This document shows, piece after piece, positions 44,930-55,015 of a stretch of 55,698 bases of DNA. The position numbers were made by a program, and so were the translations under genes. Within the stretch, counting starts at the first letter, position 1, and every line of letters begins with the position of its first letter. The stretch comes from Blastococcus sp. CCUG 61487. Its GTDB lineage: Bacteria; Actinomycetota; Actinomycetes; Mycobacteriales; Geodermatophilaceae. The notes beneath the pieces are model-generated. The model saw only the letters and a list, made by a program, of their open reading frames with translations, was not told the DNA's origin and ran no database searches. The stretch lies in contig NZ_LWUA01000279.1 of NCBI RefSeq assembly GCF_005222955.1, positions 1-55,698 of the forward strand, written 5' to 3'.

Positions 44930-45696
44930 GCGCACCGCTGCGCCCGCCCGGCACGGACGGGCTGCCCGACTACCTGGTCCGCCTCCTCGACGGGGCGCAC
45001 GACCTCCCGCTGGCCCGCCGGATGCCCCGGCCGGCGGCCAGCGCCCGCAAGTCGGCGGTGCTCATCCTCTTCGGCGAGGGGCCGGTGGGGCCCGACCTCG
45101 TCTTCATCGAGAAGTCCGCGCACCTGCGCACCCACGCGGGCCAGCCGGCCTTCCCCGGCGGCGGCGTCGAGCACGGCGACGACTTCCCGATCGGCACCGC
45201 GCTGCGCGAGGCGCAGGAGGAGGCCGGGATCGACCCCGAGGGCGTCCGGGTGCTCGCGACCCTGCAGGAGCTGTACCTGCCGCCGTCGGACCGGCTCGTC
45301 GTGCCCGTCGTCGGCTGGTGGGACGACCCGCGCGAGGTCACCGTCGGCGATCCGCACGAGGTCGCCCGGGTGGCGCGGGTGCCGCTCGACGACCTGGTGG
45401 ACCCGGCCAACCGCTACCGGCTGCGGCACCCGTCGGGCTACATCGGGCCGGCGTTCGGCGTCGCCGACATGGAGATCTGGGGGTTCACCGCGGGGCTGGT
45501 CGACGCGATCCTGGACGCCGCCGGGCTGGCGCGCCCGTGGAACACCCGCGACGTGCGGTCGATGGGCGCGCCCCGGCTGAGCCCGTACACGCTGCCCGGC
45601 TCCGGCGACGACGACCCGGCCGGTGACGCCGCCGCGCCGACCGTCGCCGATCCCGCGCCGGACGGTCCGCCGACGCGTACGGTTCCGCCCCGATGA
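44926..45696 (+). CDS. CoA-pyrophosphatase-type Nudix hydrolase (NudL-like)
   Basis: 256 residues. The Nudix box is GGGVEHGDDFPIGTALREAQ followed by EEAGID, preceded by HAGQPAFPGG, the extra motif of the CoA-pyrophosphatase group (UPF0035). This group cleaves CoA and its derivatives to 3',5'-ADP and phosphopantetheine. The C-terminal 45 residues are Pro/Asp-rich and disordered. The counterpart of Rv3672c. The GTG at 44926 overlaps the TlpA stop; the stop overlaps the cupredoxin start (ATGA). Confidence 0.9.
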   Translation: MSAPLRPPGTDGLPDYLVRLLDGAHDLPLARRMPRPAASARKSAVLILFGEGPVGPDLVFIEKSAHLRTHAGQPAFPGGGVEHGDDFPIGTALREAQEEAGIDPEGVRVLATLQELYLPPSDRLVVPVVGWWDDPREVTVGDPHEVARVARVPLDDLVDPANRYRLRHPSGYIGPAFGVADMEIWGFTAGLVDAILDAAGLARPWNTRDVRSMGAPRLSPYTLPGSGDDDPAGDAAAPTVADPAPDGPPTRTVPPR

Positions 45697-46139
45697 TGGC
45701 GCTGAGGAAGATGGCGGTCGTGGCTGCCGCCGGTGTGCTGCTCGTCGGCTGCGGCGGGAACGGCAACGGTGGCGGGAACGGTGGGGACGCCGCCCCCGTG
45801 CCCGAGGGCATCGGGGAGGTGACGGTGGCGGCCGACGGCGTCCAGGAGGTCACCGTCCAGACCCAGGACGACTACGAGTTCACCCCCGACCGCTTCACGG
45901 TGGCACCGGGGACGGTGCGGCTCACCGTGCGGAACGTGGCCACCCACATGACGCACAACCTCGAGTTCGACGAGGGGGAGGGCCCCGAGGCCATCGACGC
46001 CGGCGTCGACTTCCTCGGCCCGGGCCAGGAGAAGACCATCGAGTTCGAGGTGTCGGTGCCGGGGGAGCACCCCTTCACCTGCACGTTCCACACCGCGCAG
46101 GGCCAGTTCGGCACGATGATCGTCCGCCAGGACGGCTGA
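45693..46139 (+). CDS. Cupredoxin-domain lipoprotein
   Basis: 148 residues. Signal peptide with lipobox VLLVGC (Cys about 20) and an Asn/Gly-rich linker, then a plastocyanin-like domain. Type-1 copper ligands are visible: His in MTHNLEF, and Cys, His and Met in CTFHTAQGQFGTM. It is probably a surface-anchored copper electron carrier or copper-binding protein. It sits between NudL and MarP with a 4-bp overlap upstream and two bases to the next start. The M. tuberculosis cluster, as I recall it, has no gene at this place, so this looks like an insertion into the conserved operon. Confidence 0.85.
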   Translation: MMALRKMAVVAAAGVLLVGCGGNGNGGGNGGDAAPVPEGIGEVTVAADGVQEVTVQTQDDYEFTPDRFTVAPGTVRLTVRNVATHMTHNLEFDEGEGPEAIDAGVDFLGPGQEKTIEFEVSVPGEHPFTCTFHTAQGQFGTMIVRQDG

Positions 46140-46141
46140 TC

Positions 46142-47323
46142 GTGTCCTTCGTCGACGTCGTCCTCATCGTGCTGGCGTTGACGTTCGCCCTGTCGGGCTT
46201 CCGGCAGGGCCTGCTCGTCTCGGCGACCTCGATCGCCGGCTTCCTCGCCGGTGCCGTGGTGGGAGCGCAGCTGTCCGGCCCGGTGGCCGACAGCATCGAC
46301 GGCTCGAGCGTCACCCGGGTGTTCGTCGCGCTCGTCGTCGTCCTCGCCGGGGCGCTGCTGGGACAGATCCTGGCCGGCGCGATCGGGCGGGCCGTGCGCC
46401 GCCAGGTGACGTGGGAACCGGCGAAGATGCTCGACTCGGTCGCCGGCGCGGTCGTCTCCGCCGTCGCCGTGCTGCTGGTGGCCTGGATGGTGGCCTCGCC
46501 GCTGGCCACCTCCCCGTTCCCCGAGGTGGCCGGCCAGGTGCGTCAGTCGGCCCTGGTCCAGGCCGTCGACAGCGCGGTGCCCAGCAGCGTGCGATCGGTC
46601 TACGACAGCCTCCGCGAGGCCATCGACCGGCGCGGCCTGCCCGACGTCCTCGACCCGCTCACCCCCACGCGGGTGCGCGAGGTGCCCCCGCCCGACCCCG
46701 CTCTCGCCGGCAGCGAGGTGGTCGCGAGGGTGCAGGGATCGGTCGTGAAGATCCGGGGCGTCGCGCCGTCGTGCTCGCGGCAGATCGACGGCTCCGGGTT
46801 CGTGTACGCGACCGAGCGGGTGATGACCAACGCCCACGTGCTCGCCGGGGTCACCGAGCCGACGGTGCAGGCCGAGGGCGAGGAGTACGACGCGCGGACG
46901 GTCTTCGTCGACGAGGCGCTCGACGTCGCCGTCCTCGCGGTGCCGGGGCTGCCCCAGGCGACGTTGTCCTTCACCGACGGCGTCGCCGAGGCCGGCGACG
47001 ACGCGATCATCATGGGCTACCCCGGGGGCGGAGACCTGTACGTCGGGGCGGCCCGCGTCCGCGACCGCGGTGAGATCAGCGGCCCCGACTTCCGCAACTC
47101 GAGCACCGTCGTCCGCGACGTCTACGCGCTGTACGGCACCGTGCGGGCCGGCAACTCCGGCGGACCGCTGTTCGCCCCCGACGGCACCGTCCTCGGCGTC
47201 GTCTTCGCCTCGGCGATCGACGACCCGAACACCGGGTACGCGCTCACCGGCCCGCAGGTCGCCGAGGCCGCGGGCATCGGCGCGAACGCCGTAGCAGCAG
47301 TGGCCACCGGCCCCTGCGAGTAG
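46142..47323 (+). CDS. marP: MarP-like membrane-anchored serine protease
   Basis: 393 residues. Four N-terminal helices of the CvpA type (about 3-22, 28-48, 58-82, 100-120) are followed by a chymotrypsin-fold protease with His232 (TNAHVLAG), Asp261 (DVAVLAV) and Ser339 (RAGNSGGPLF). Cys211 and Cys392 match the pair that forms the disulfide in M. tuberculosis MarP. MarP is a periplasmic protease required there for survival in acid; a peptidoglycan hydrolase is a known substrate. The start is the GTG at 46142. It is the last gene of the nth operon and converges on the EphE-like gene with 13 bp between. Confidence 0.93.
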   Translation: MSFVDVVLIVLALTFALSGFRQGLLVSATSIAGFLAGAVVGAQLSGPVADSIDGSSVTRVFVALVVVLAGALLGQILAGAIGRAVRRQVTWEPAKMLDSVAGAVVSAVAVLLVAWMVASPLATSPFPEVAGQVRQSALVQAVDSAVPSSVRSVYDSLREAIDRRGLPDVLDPLTPTRVREVPPPDPALAGSEVVARVQGSVVKIRGVAPSCSRQIDGSGFVYATERVMTNAHVLAGVTEPTVQAEGEEYDARTVFVDEALDVAVLAVPGLPQATLSFTDGVAEAGDDAIIMGYPGGGDLYVGAARVRDRGEISGPDFRNSSTVVRDVYALYGTVRAGNSGGPLFAPDGTVLGVVFASAIDDPNTGYALTGPQVAEAAGIGANAVAAVATGPCE

Positions 47324-47336
47324 AAGGACCCCCTCG

Positions 47337-48263
47337 CTACGCCGCCCACCCGGCGATGGCGCGGGTGACCTCGTCGGGGGCTTCCTCGGGGAGGAAGTGG
47401 CCGAGGCCGGGGAGTTCCCGCCACTCGTAGGCGCCGGCCACGTACCTGCCCGAGCCGCGGGCGGTGTCCGGCAGCACGCACGGGTCGGCCCCGCCGTGCA
47501 ACTGCAGCGTCGGCGCGGTGATCGGCGCCGCCATCCGGCGGGCGTACCGCAGCCCGTCCGGCCGCAGCTGCGAGCGGCCCGCCCAGCGGTGGTACTCCAT
47601 CGCCGAGTAGGCGGCCTGCGGGATGCGGGCCGCGGAGCGGTAGCGCTCGACAGCCTCCGCGAAGTCGGCGCTCCGGGCCCACTCCGGCCCGGCCCAGCGG
47701 TGCATGAGGTCGGCGACCGGGTCGTCGTCGGCTCGGGTGAGCCGCTTCTCCGGCAGCCGCGGCACCTGGAACCCCAGGGCGTAGCGCGAGGCGCGGCGCT
47801 GCCGCGGATCGGTCATCGCGGCCCGCAGCCGGCGCGGGTGCGCCATCGACAGGACGACGAGCCGGCGCACCGTGCGTGGGTGCAGCGCGGCCATGGTCCA
47901 GCCGAGCAGCCCGCCCCAGTCGTGCCCGACGACGACGGCGTCCTCCTCGCCCAGCGCCCGCACCAGCGCCGCGGCGTCGGCGGACAGCGTCGGCAGGTCG
48001 TAGCCCCGCGGCGGCTTGTCGCTGGCCCCGTAGCCGCGCAGGTCGACGGCGACGGCCCGGAATCCGGCGTCGGCCAGCCCGATGAGCTGGGCGCGCCAGG
48101 TCCACCAGAACTGGGGGAAGCCGTGCAGCAGCAGCACGAGCGGCCCGTCGCCGGCCTCGGCGACGTGCAGGCTGATGCCGTTGGCCGAGATGTCGCGGTG
48201 GGTCCAGGGGCCGGGGAGCAGGACGCTGGTCGCGTCCGGCTGCCCGGCCGGCGGGACTGTCAC
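47337..48263 (-). CDS. Alpha/beta hydrolase, EphE-like epoxide hydrolase
   Basis: 308 residues. HGFPQFWWTWRAQL carries the HGxP oxyanion motif. The nucleophile is Asp in VVGHDWGGLLGWTMA, the acid lies near GGADPCVLPD, and the His is in LPGLGHFLPEEAP. An Asp nucleophile in HDWGG and the HGFPQ.WW start fit epoxide hydrolases rather than esterases. The substrate is unknown. The place beside marP matches ephE (Rv3670). The GTG at 48263 is seven bases after the stop of the holin-like gene, so the two are co-transcribed. Confidence 0.87.
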   Translation of the reverse strand: MTVPPAGQPDATSVLLPGPWTHRDISANGISLHVAEAGDGPLVLLLHGFPQFWWTWRAQLIGLADAGFRAVAVDLRGYGASDKPPRGYDLPTLSADAAALVRALGEEDAVVVGHDWGGLLGWTMAALHPRTVRRLVVLSMAHPRRLRAAMTDPRQRRASRYALGFQVPRLPEKRLTRADDDPVADLMHRWAGPEWARSADFAEAVERYRSAARIPQAAYSAMEYHRWAGRSQLRPDGLRYARRMAAPITAPTLQLHGGADPCVLPDTARGSGRYVAGAYEWRELPGLGHFLPEEAPDEVTRAIAGWAA

Positions 48264-48270
48264 GCGGTCC

Positions 48271-48780
48271 TCAGAGCTTGTACGACTCGCTGCCCCGCAG
48301 GGCGACCTTGCCGTTGCTCACCTCGGGCACGGCGCGGTGGCGCTGCCCCGGGGCCTCGCGGTGCAGCACGTCGGGCAGGTCCTGCAGGGTCTCGAGGGTC
48401 CGCTCGGGCTTCTCGACCTTCTTGAGCATCCGCCGGCCGATCATCGCCGCGACGCCCGCCACCAGGAAGAGGAAGAGGGTCACGATGCCGAAGGCGGCCC
48501 AACGCCACAGCCAGATGTCGAGGATCTCGGCCACGGTGATGAACAGGTAGATCGCGGCGAAGGCGACGAGGACGCCGGCCGCGGCGAACAGCCCGACGCT
48601 GATCCCGGCCCTCTTCGCCGACCCGCTGATCTCGGTCTTGGCCAGCTCGACCTCGGCGCGGATCAGGGTCGAGACGTCGGCCATCGCGCTCTGCACGAGC
48701 GTGCCGACCGACGGCTCCTCGGTCCCCGCCGGGCGGGCGGCCGACGACGCGCCGGATGCGTGGGAGACGCTGTGCGCCAC
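48271..48780 (-). CDS. Phage-holin-family (DUF1469/Rv3669-like) membrane protein
   Basis: 169 residues from the GTG at 48780, which has AAGGAG five bases upstream; a GTG at 48813 is in frame but has none. Features: a polar N terminus, an amphipathic segment (LIRAEVELAKTEISGSAKRA), then two helices (about 72-95 and 103-128), then a charged tail. This is the layout of the holin_3_6/DUF1469 family. Despite the name, members are ordinary bacterial membrane proteins without phage context. It is the first gene of a two-gene unit with the EphE-like hydrolase. Confidence 0.8.
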   Translation of the reverse strand: MAHSVSHASGASSAARPAGTEEPSVGTLVQSAMADVSTLIRAEVELAKTEISGSAKRAGISVGLFAAAGVLVAFAAIYLFITVAEILDIWLWRWAAFGIVTLFLFLVAGVAAMIGRRMLKKVEKPERTLETLQDLPDVLHREAPGQRHRAVPEVSNGKVALRGSESYKL

Positions 48781-48880
48781 GGTGGCTCCTTCTTCGACGG
48801 ACGTGCTGGTCACCGAAGATCGTGCCGCACCCCGCCCGAGCGCGCGCCCCCGCGTCCTCCGACCGAGGCAGGTCCGCGCC

Positions 48881-48922
48881 CCGGTGGTGGGGCCAGAAGC
48901 ATGCTTGTGGCCCCACCACCGG
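48881..48922. terminator. 42-bp near-perfect palindrome, GGCCA-AAGC family (copy 2), after acs
   Basis: Only one base pair fails across 42 bases (CCGGTGGTGGGGCCA arms around an AAGCATGCTT centre). It lies seven bases past the acs stop on the minus strand and before the holin-like operon, as expected of a terminator. The centre matches copy 1 at 32680-32703. Confidence 0.75.
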
Positions 48923-48928
48923 GCGGGG

Positions 48929-50887
<1,959 letters not shown>

Positions 50888-51018
50888 GCGCTACCTCCGG
50901 TGTCCGGCGCCGCTCGGGAGCCTGGCGACGCGACGTGGCTCGGGTCACACGGTATGGGGTCGGGGGTTTCCTCGTCTGCCCCGGGGCGACGGGCGGGCGG
51001 TTCCGTGCGATGGCCGGT

Positions 51019-51024
51019 CAGACT
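51019..51024 (+). promoter_or_regulatory. Predicted -10 box, FhuF-like gene
   Basis: CAGACT, six bases before the ATG at 51031. Confidence 0.35.
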
Positions 51025-51030
51025 GGCGGG

Positions 51031-51735
51031 ATGAGCAGCGCCCAGGCCGCCGTGGCCGCCCGGATCCCCGGCGCCGCGGCTCTCGGCCTGCTGCTCCCGA
51101 CCGGGGCGGCGGTCGTGCCCGCGACGGCGCTGGCCGATCCCGGCTGGACGGCGCAGGTCCTGGACGCCCGCACCCCACGGCATCGGCCAGTCGACCGCCG
51201 GGTGGTCGCCACCGTCTGGTGGTACTCGGCGTCGTCGGTGCTGGTGACCCCGCCGCTGGCCGGGCTGGTCACCGGCATCCCGCTGTCGGCCCGGCTCGCC
51301 GACCTCACCGTGGCGCTGCTCCCCGGGTACGCGCCGATGGCGGCGGTGGCCCGCGGGTCCGGCTCGCCGGAGCTCGCCGCGGACCTGCGGACCTCGCTGG
51401 CAGCGGTGATCGCCGTCGTCTCCGAGGCCGGCGGGGTGCGCGAGCGCCCGTTGTGGGCGTTGGCGGCCGACTCCGTGGCCAACCAGTTGCTCGCGCTGGG
51501 CCGGGCGACCGGGGACGTGGCCGCCGCGACGGCGTGCGCCCGGCCGCTGGCCGAGGCGGTCGGCGCCCCGCTGCCGCTGCCGCGGTACGAGGACGTCGGC
51601 GGCGCCCGGTTCACCCGCCGGGCGTCGTGCTGCCTGCTCTACCGGCTGCCCGGGGGAGCGCTGTGCACGTCCTGCCCCCGCCGCCCCCCGGAGGAGCGCC
51701 GGGAACTCCTCGAGCAGCTCGCCCGCCGCTGGTGA
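51031..51735 (+). CDS. FhuF-type (2Fe-2S)-binding protein
   Basis: 234 residues. The diagnostic part is at the C terminus: RRASCCLLYRLPGGALCTSC, a C-C-x10-C-x2-C pattern that binds a [2Fe-2S] cluster in FhuF-like ferric-siderophore reductases. The region before it is helical and Ala-rich with a WWYSASSVLVTPPLAGLV segment typical of the family. The role would be ferric-siderophore reduction, but no transporter or siderophore gene is nearby. The ATG at 51031 is preferred to an in-frame ATG at 51010 because the -10 box CAGACT overlaps that upstream region. Converges on the acyl-CoA dehydrogenase gene. Confidence 0.85.
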   Translation: MSSAQAAVAARIPGAAALGLLLPTGAAVVPATALADPGWTAQVLDARTPRHRPVDRRVVATVWWYSASSVLVTPPLAGLVTGIPLSARLADLTVALLPGYAPMAAVARGSGSPELAADLRTSLAAVIAVVSEAGGVRERPLWALAADSVANQLLALGRATGDVAAATACARPLAEAVGAPLPLPRYEDVGGARFTRRASCCLLYRLPGGALCTSCPRRPPEERRELLEQLARRW

Positions 51736-51755
51736 CCGCCGGCCGGACGGTTGGG

Positions 51756-52919
51756 TCAGGAGGAGTGCCGGATGTCCTCGAACGGGACGTCGCGGTCGAC
51801 CTCGGGCTCCTTCGGCAGGCCGAGCAGCCGCTCGCCGATGATGTTCCGCTGGATCTCGTCGGTGCCCCCGCCGATCGAGGTGAAGTAGGCGTTCATCGAG
51901 GCGAAGTTCGCCTCGTCGCCGTCCGGGTGGTCGGGCCCCTCCAGCAGCGCCTCGGCTCCGACGATCGCCGACTGCACCCGGCCGGTCTCGTGCACGATGC
52001 GCGACATCGCCAGCTTGCCCAGCGACGCCAGCGGTGAGGAGCTGCCCTGCTCGAGCTGGGCCTGTGCGCGCTGGTTGGTCCAGCGGTTGACCGCGCGCAG
52101 GGCGTGCACCCGGGCCAGGTCCCGGCGGATCAGCGGGTCGCCGGTCCGGCCGTGCCGCCGGACGAGGTCGGCCAGGTCGACCGGCCCACGACCGTTCGCG
52201 CGGGTGCTCGCCCCGAGGTTGGTCTCGCCGAGCGCGACCCGCTCGTAGGCCAGCGCCGTCACCAGGACCCGCCAGCCCTGCCCTGGCTCGCCGAGCATGT
52301 TCGCCTGCGGCACCCGGGCATCGGTGAGGAACACCTCGTTGAAGTGCGCCTCGCCGGTGATCTGCCGCAGCGGGCGGACCTGGACGCCGGGCTGGTCCAT
52401 CGGCAGGAAGAAGAAGCTGAGCCCGCGGTGCTTGGGCACCGTCGGGTCGGTGCGGGCCAGCAGCATCCCGAAGTCGGCGCCCGCGGCGTTCGACGTCCAC
52501 ACCTTCTGCCCGTTCACGACGTACTCGTCGCCGTCGAGGACGGCGCTGGTGCGCACGCCGGCCAGATCGGAGCCGGCGCCGGGCTCGCTGTAGAGCAGGC
52601 ACATGCGCAGCCGGCTCTCCAGCAGCTGGCGCAGCAGCCGCTCGCGCAGCTCGTCGGTGCCGTAGGTGAGCAGGGTGTTCGCCCAGAGGTTGGTCCGGTC
52701 CTGCCCGCTGCCCGGGGCGCCGACCCGCGCGAACTCGGCCTCGACGATGCGCGCCTGCTCTTCGGTCAGCTCCGCGCCGAACGCGTCGCGGGGCCAGCGG
52801 GGGACGGCGTACCCGGCGTCCACCACCATGGCCAGCCACTCGGTGGGGTCGATCGCGCGGTCCCGATGGGCGGCCAGCCAGGTGCGGACCTCGCCGCGCA
52901 GCTCCTCGTCGCTGCTCAC
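51756..52919 (-). CDS. Acyl-CoA dehydrogenase
   Basis: 387 residues, full-length flavoprotein fold. The FAD/substrate region is CLLYSEPGAGSDLAGVRTSA, then VVNGQKVWTSNAAGADFGML, a mid-domain with RPLRQITGEAHFNEVFLTDA, and the C-terminal SIGGGTDEIQRNIIGERLLG. It oxidises an acyl-CoA to the enoyl-CoA. Chain length or a steroid side chain cannot be read from sequence, and no beta-oxidation partner lies next to it. TACGTT at 52927-52932 (minus strand) is seven bases before the GTG. Confidence 0.92.
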   Translation of the reverse strand: MSSDEELRGEVRTWLAAHRDRAIDPTEWLAMVVDAGYAVPRWPRDAFGAELTEEQARIVEAEFARVGAPGSGQDRTNLWANTLLTYGTDELRERLLRQLLESRLRMCLLYSEPGAGSDLAGVRTSAVLDGDEYVVNGQKVWTSNAAGADFGMLLARTDPTVPKHRGLSFFFLPMDQPGVQVRPLRQITGEAHFNEVFLTDARVPQANMLGEPGQGWRVLVTALAYERVALGETNLGASTRANGRGPVDLADLVRRHGRTGDPLIRRDLARVHALRAVNRWTNQRAQAQLEQGSSSPLASLGKLAMSRIVHETGRVQSAIVGAEALLEGPDHPDGDEANFASMNAYFTSIGGGTDEIQRNIIGERLLGLPKEPEVDRDVPFEDIRHSS

Positions 52920-52926
52920 GGGGCTG

Positions 52927-52932
52927 AACGTA
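52927..52932 (-). promoter_or_regulatory. Predicted -10 box, acyl-CoA dehydrogenase
   Basis: Minus-strand TACGTT, seven bases before the GTG at 52919. Confidence 0.4.
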
Positions 52933-52944
52933 GCGAGCGGCGGG

Positions 52945-53277
52945 TCACCGTGGCAGGACGACGGTGAACAGCGCCATCACGCCGGCCAGGAACATCAGCG
53001 CCGACATGACGGGGAAGAGCCGGGCGTCCGGCAGGACGTCGTTGCGCCGCAGCCGCGCGTCCGCGGCACGTGAGCGCCGGGACGCCAGGACGCCGATCAC
53101 CGCCACGAGCGCGGTGGTGACGGCGGCGAGCGTCCCGGCCAGCACCGGTGAGCGGTCCAGCAGCAGCCGGCCGATGAGCAGCGAGGCGCCGTACCCCGAG
53201 ATCACGGTGCGGCGCCAGGCCAGCGTCGTGCGCTCGAGCTGGAGCCCGGGGTCCCACGGGCCGGGGCTGCGCGTCAT
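52945..53277 (-). CDS. DUF202 membrane protein
   Basis: 110 residues with three helices. The family start is LQLERTTLAWRRTVISGYGA (L.xERT.LAW.R), then a second helix near 45-65 and a third (FPVMSALMFLAGVMALFTVV). No function is established. The ATG at 53277 overlaps the stop of the YidH-like gene (TGATG). It closes a three-gene unit that starts with the MBL hydrolase. Confidence 0.85.
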   Translation of the reverse strand: MTRSPGPWDPGLQLERTTLAWRRTVISGYGASLLIGRLLLDRSPVLAGTLAAVTTALVAVIGVLASRRSRAADARLRRNDVLPDARLFPVMSALMFLAGVMALFTVVLPR

Positions 53278-53639
53278 CAGAGGAGGAACAGGATCAGGAG
53301 TCCCGCGCTGACGATCGCGATGCCGAGCGCCAGGACCGCCCCCATCCCCAGCCCCGGCAACGGCTCACCGCGGCGCATCGCCCGCTCGTTGGTCATCCAG
53401 CGGAAGAAGGCACTGCCGCTGGCCAGCATGCCCAGCACGACGAGCGCGGCGGCCAGCGGCCGGAAGCCGTCGGCGTTCCCCGACTCGACCGACTCGGCGA
53501 GGACGTCGATCGCCACGCCGCCCACCACGAGGGCCAGCGAGGTCCGGAGCCAGGCCAGGAAGGTCCGCTCGTTGGCGAAGGTGAACCGCGGGTCCGGTTC
53601 CTCGCCCTCCCGGTAGAGGGCGGCGGGCCAGCGCCGCAC
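53277..53639 (-). CDS. YidH-like DUF202 membrane protein
   Basis: 120 residues, three helices, with the YidH pattern DPRFTFANERTFLAWLRTSL and a second helix FRPLAAALVVLGMLASGSAF. Function unknown. The GTG at 53639 overlaps the stop of the MBL hydrolase (TAGTG), and its stop overlaps the next DUF202 start. Two DUF202 proteins in tandem suggest they work as a hetero-oligomer (inference). Confidence 0.87.
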   Translation of the reverse strand: MRRWPAALYREGEEPDPRFTFANERTFLAWLRTSLALVVGGVAIDVLAESVESGNADGFRPLAAALVVLGMLASGSAFFRWMTNERAMRRGEPLPGLGMGAVLALGIAIVSAGLLILFLL

Positions 53640-54940
53640 TACTCGGGCTTCGGCGCGAGCAGCCGCGACGACGGCCCGGCCTGCGGTCCCGACCCTCCGG
53701 TGCGCTTGCGCGACTCGGCGGCCGCCCAGGTGAAGATGCCGCGCGCCATCAGGGAGTCCTCGACCTTCGCCCGCGCCTCGAAGACGTCGGCCCGGGCGGC
53801 GTGCGCGGTCGCGTCGTCCTCGTCGGCCTGGACGGCGAGCTCGGCGAAGTGCCCGGCCAGGCGCAGCTCACCGGCGTCGGCGTAGCGGCGGGCGACGTCG
53901 GCCAGCGCGGCCGCGCCGCCGGCGAGCTCGGCCACCGCGGCGGCGAGCTGCCGGTCGGGGGCGGGCTTCAGGTGCGCCGGGTTGCCGTCGTACCAGCCGG
54001 CGTACCGGCGCCAGAGGTTGCGGACGATGAACTCCGGCTCGTCGTAGCGGGCCCGCAGGTACGGCCGGTCGGCCAGGTGCGCCGGTGGCGTGACCTCGTG
54101 GACGAGCTCGTCCAGCCGGGCGCCGGCGTTCATGCCCGCCAGGGTCTGCTCGACCAGGCTCTCCAGCCACTCCGCCGTCTCGGTGAGCGCCTGCTTGATC
54201 CGGTCGGCGCCGAAGATGGGCGCCCCGTGCGAGGGCAGCATGATCTCGGCGTCCAGGGCCGCCATCCGCCGCATCGCGATCGCCCACTCGCGGGGGTAGC
54301 GCTGCACCTTCTGCGGGTTGCCGCAGTTCGGCGTCACCCAGATGAACATGTCGCCGGGGCACAGGATGCGCTGCTCCGGCAGCCAGGCCACCGTGGCGTC
54401 GTCGGTCTCGCCCTGGACGTGGAAGAGCTCCATGGTGAGCCCGCCGCGGGTGACGGTCATCCCGTCCCGGTAGGTGACGTCGGGACGGCGGTACTCGGTC
54501 GGCCAGGTCATGCCGGGCGCCTGGAACTGCCGCTGGTTGATCACTGCGTTGTAGCCGTTGGTGAGGATGTAGCGGTCGAACCTGTCGCCGATCAGCTCCT
54601 GGGCGATGACGGTGGGACGCGGGGAGTCCTCGGCGTCGAAGGGGCCGACGCCGAACACGTGGTCGATGTGCCCGTGGGAGAAGACCACCGTGCTCACCGG
54701 GTCCGGGCTCCAGGCGCGGACCGCCTCGTGCAGGGCCTGCGCCCCGAGCGGGTTGCCGCTGTCGAAGAGGACCAGCTCACCGCCGGCGCGGAACGTCACG
54801 ACGTTGCCGAAGCCGGCGTGGAAGCCGACGCCGTCGGTCACGTCGAGCACGCCGGTGCCGCTCGATCCGCTCTGGGCGATGTTGTCGTCGGCGGCTCCGC
54901 GCCAGACGTCGTCGGCGTAGTCGATCAGCGAGCGCGTCAT
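53639..54940 (-). CDS. MBL-fold hydrolase with alkyl-sulfatase dimerisation domain
   Basis: 433 residues. The metallo-beta-lactamase metal motif is VVFSHGHIDHVFGVGP (HxHxDH), with later metal ligands in HVQGETDD and LPSHGAPIF. After the hydrolase (about residues 1-250) comes a helical alkyl-sulfatase dimerisation-type region with YAGWYDGNPAHLKPAP. It is shorter than SdsA1-type alkylsulfatases because the SCP-like C-terminal domain is lacking. A sulfatase or esterase role is possible but unproven. The ATG at 54940 follows CACGGT (54948-54953, minus strand) by seven bases. First gene of a unit with the two DUF202 proteins. Confidence 0.87.
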   Translation of the reverse strand: MTRSLIDYADDVWRGAADDNIAQSGSSGTGVLDVTDGVGFHAGFGNVVTFRAGGELVLFDSGNPLGAQALHEAVRAWSPDPVSTVVFSHGHIDHVFGVGPFDAEDSPRPTVIAQELIGDRFDRYILTNGYNAVINQRQFQAPGMTWPTEYRRPDVTYRDGMTVTRGGLTMELFHVQGETDDATVAWLPEQRILCPGDMFIWVTPNCGNPQKVQRYPREWAIAMRRMAALDAEIMLPSHGAPIFGADRIKQALTETAEWLESLVEQTLAGMNAGARLDELVHEVTPPAHLADRPYLRARYDEPEFIVRNLWRRYAGWYDGNPAHLKPAPDRQLAAAVAELAGGAAALADVARRYADAGELRLAGHFAELAVQADEDDATAHAARADVFEARAKVEDSLMARGIFTWAAAESRKRTGGSGPQAGPSSRLLAPKPE

Positions 54941-54947
54941 GCCGACC

Positions 54948-54953
54948 ACCGTG
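54948..54953 (-). promoter_or_regulatory. Candidate -10 box, MBL hydrolase operon
   Basis: Minus-strand CACGGT, seven bases before the ATG at 54940. Confidence 0.3.
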
Positions 54954-55003
54954 GCGGTTCGGGGGGCGGCGGGCAACCGGCTGGGCGACCAGTGAGGCAC
55001 GGC

Positions 55004-55009
55004 TACGGT
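55004..55009 (+). promoter_or_regulatory. Predicted -10 box, PucR-like regulator
   Basis: TACGGT, six bases before the ATG at 55016. Confidence 0.45.
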
Positions 55010-55015
55010 TGTGAG

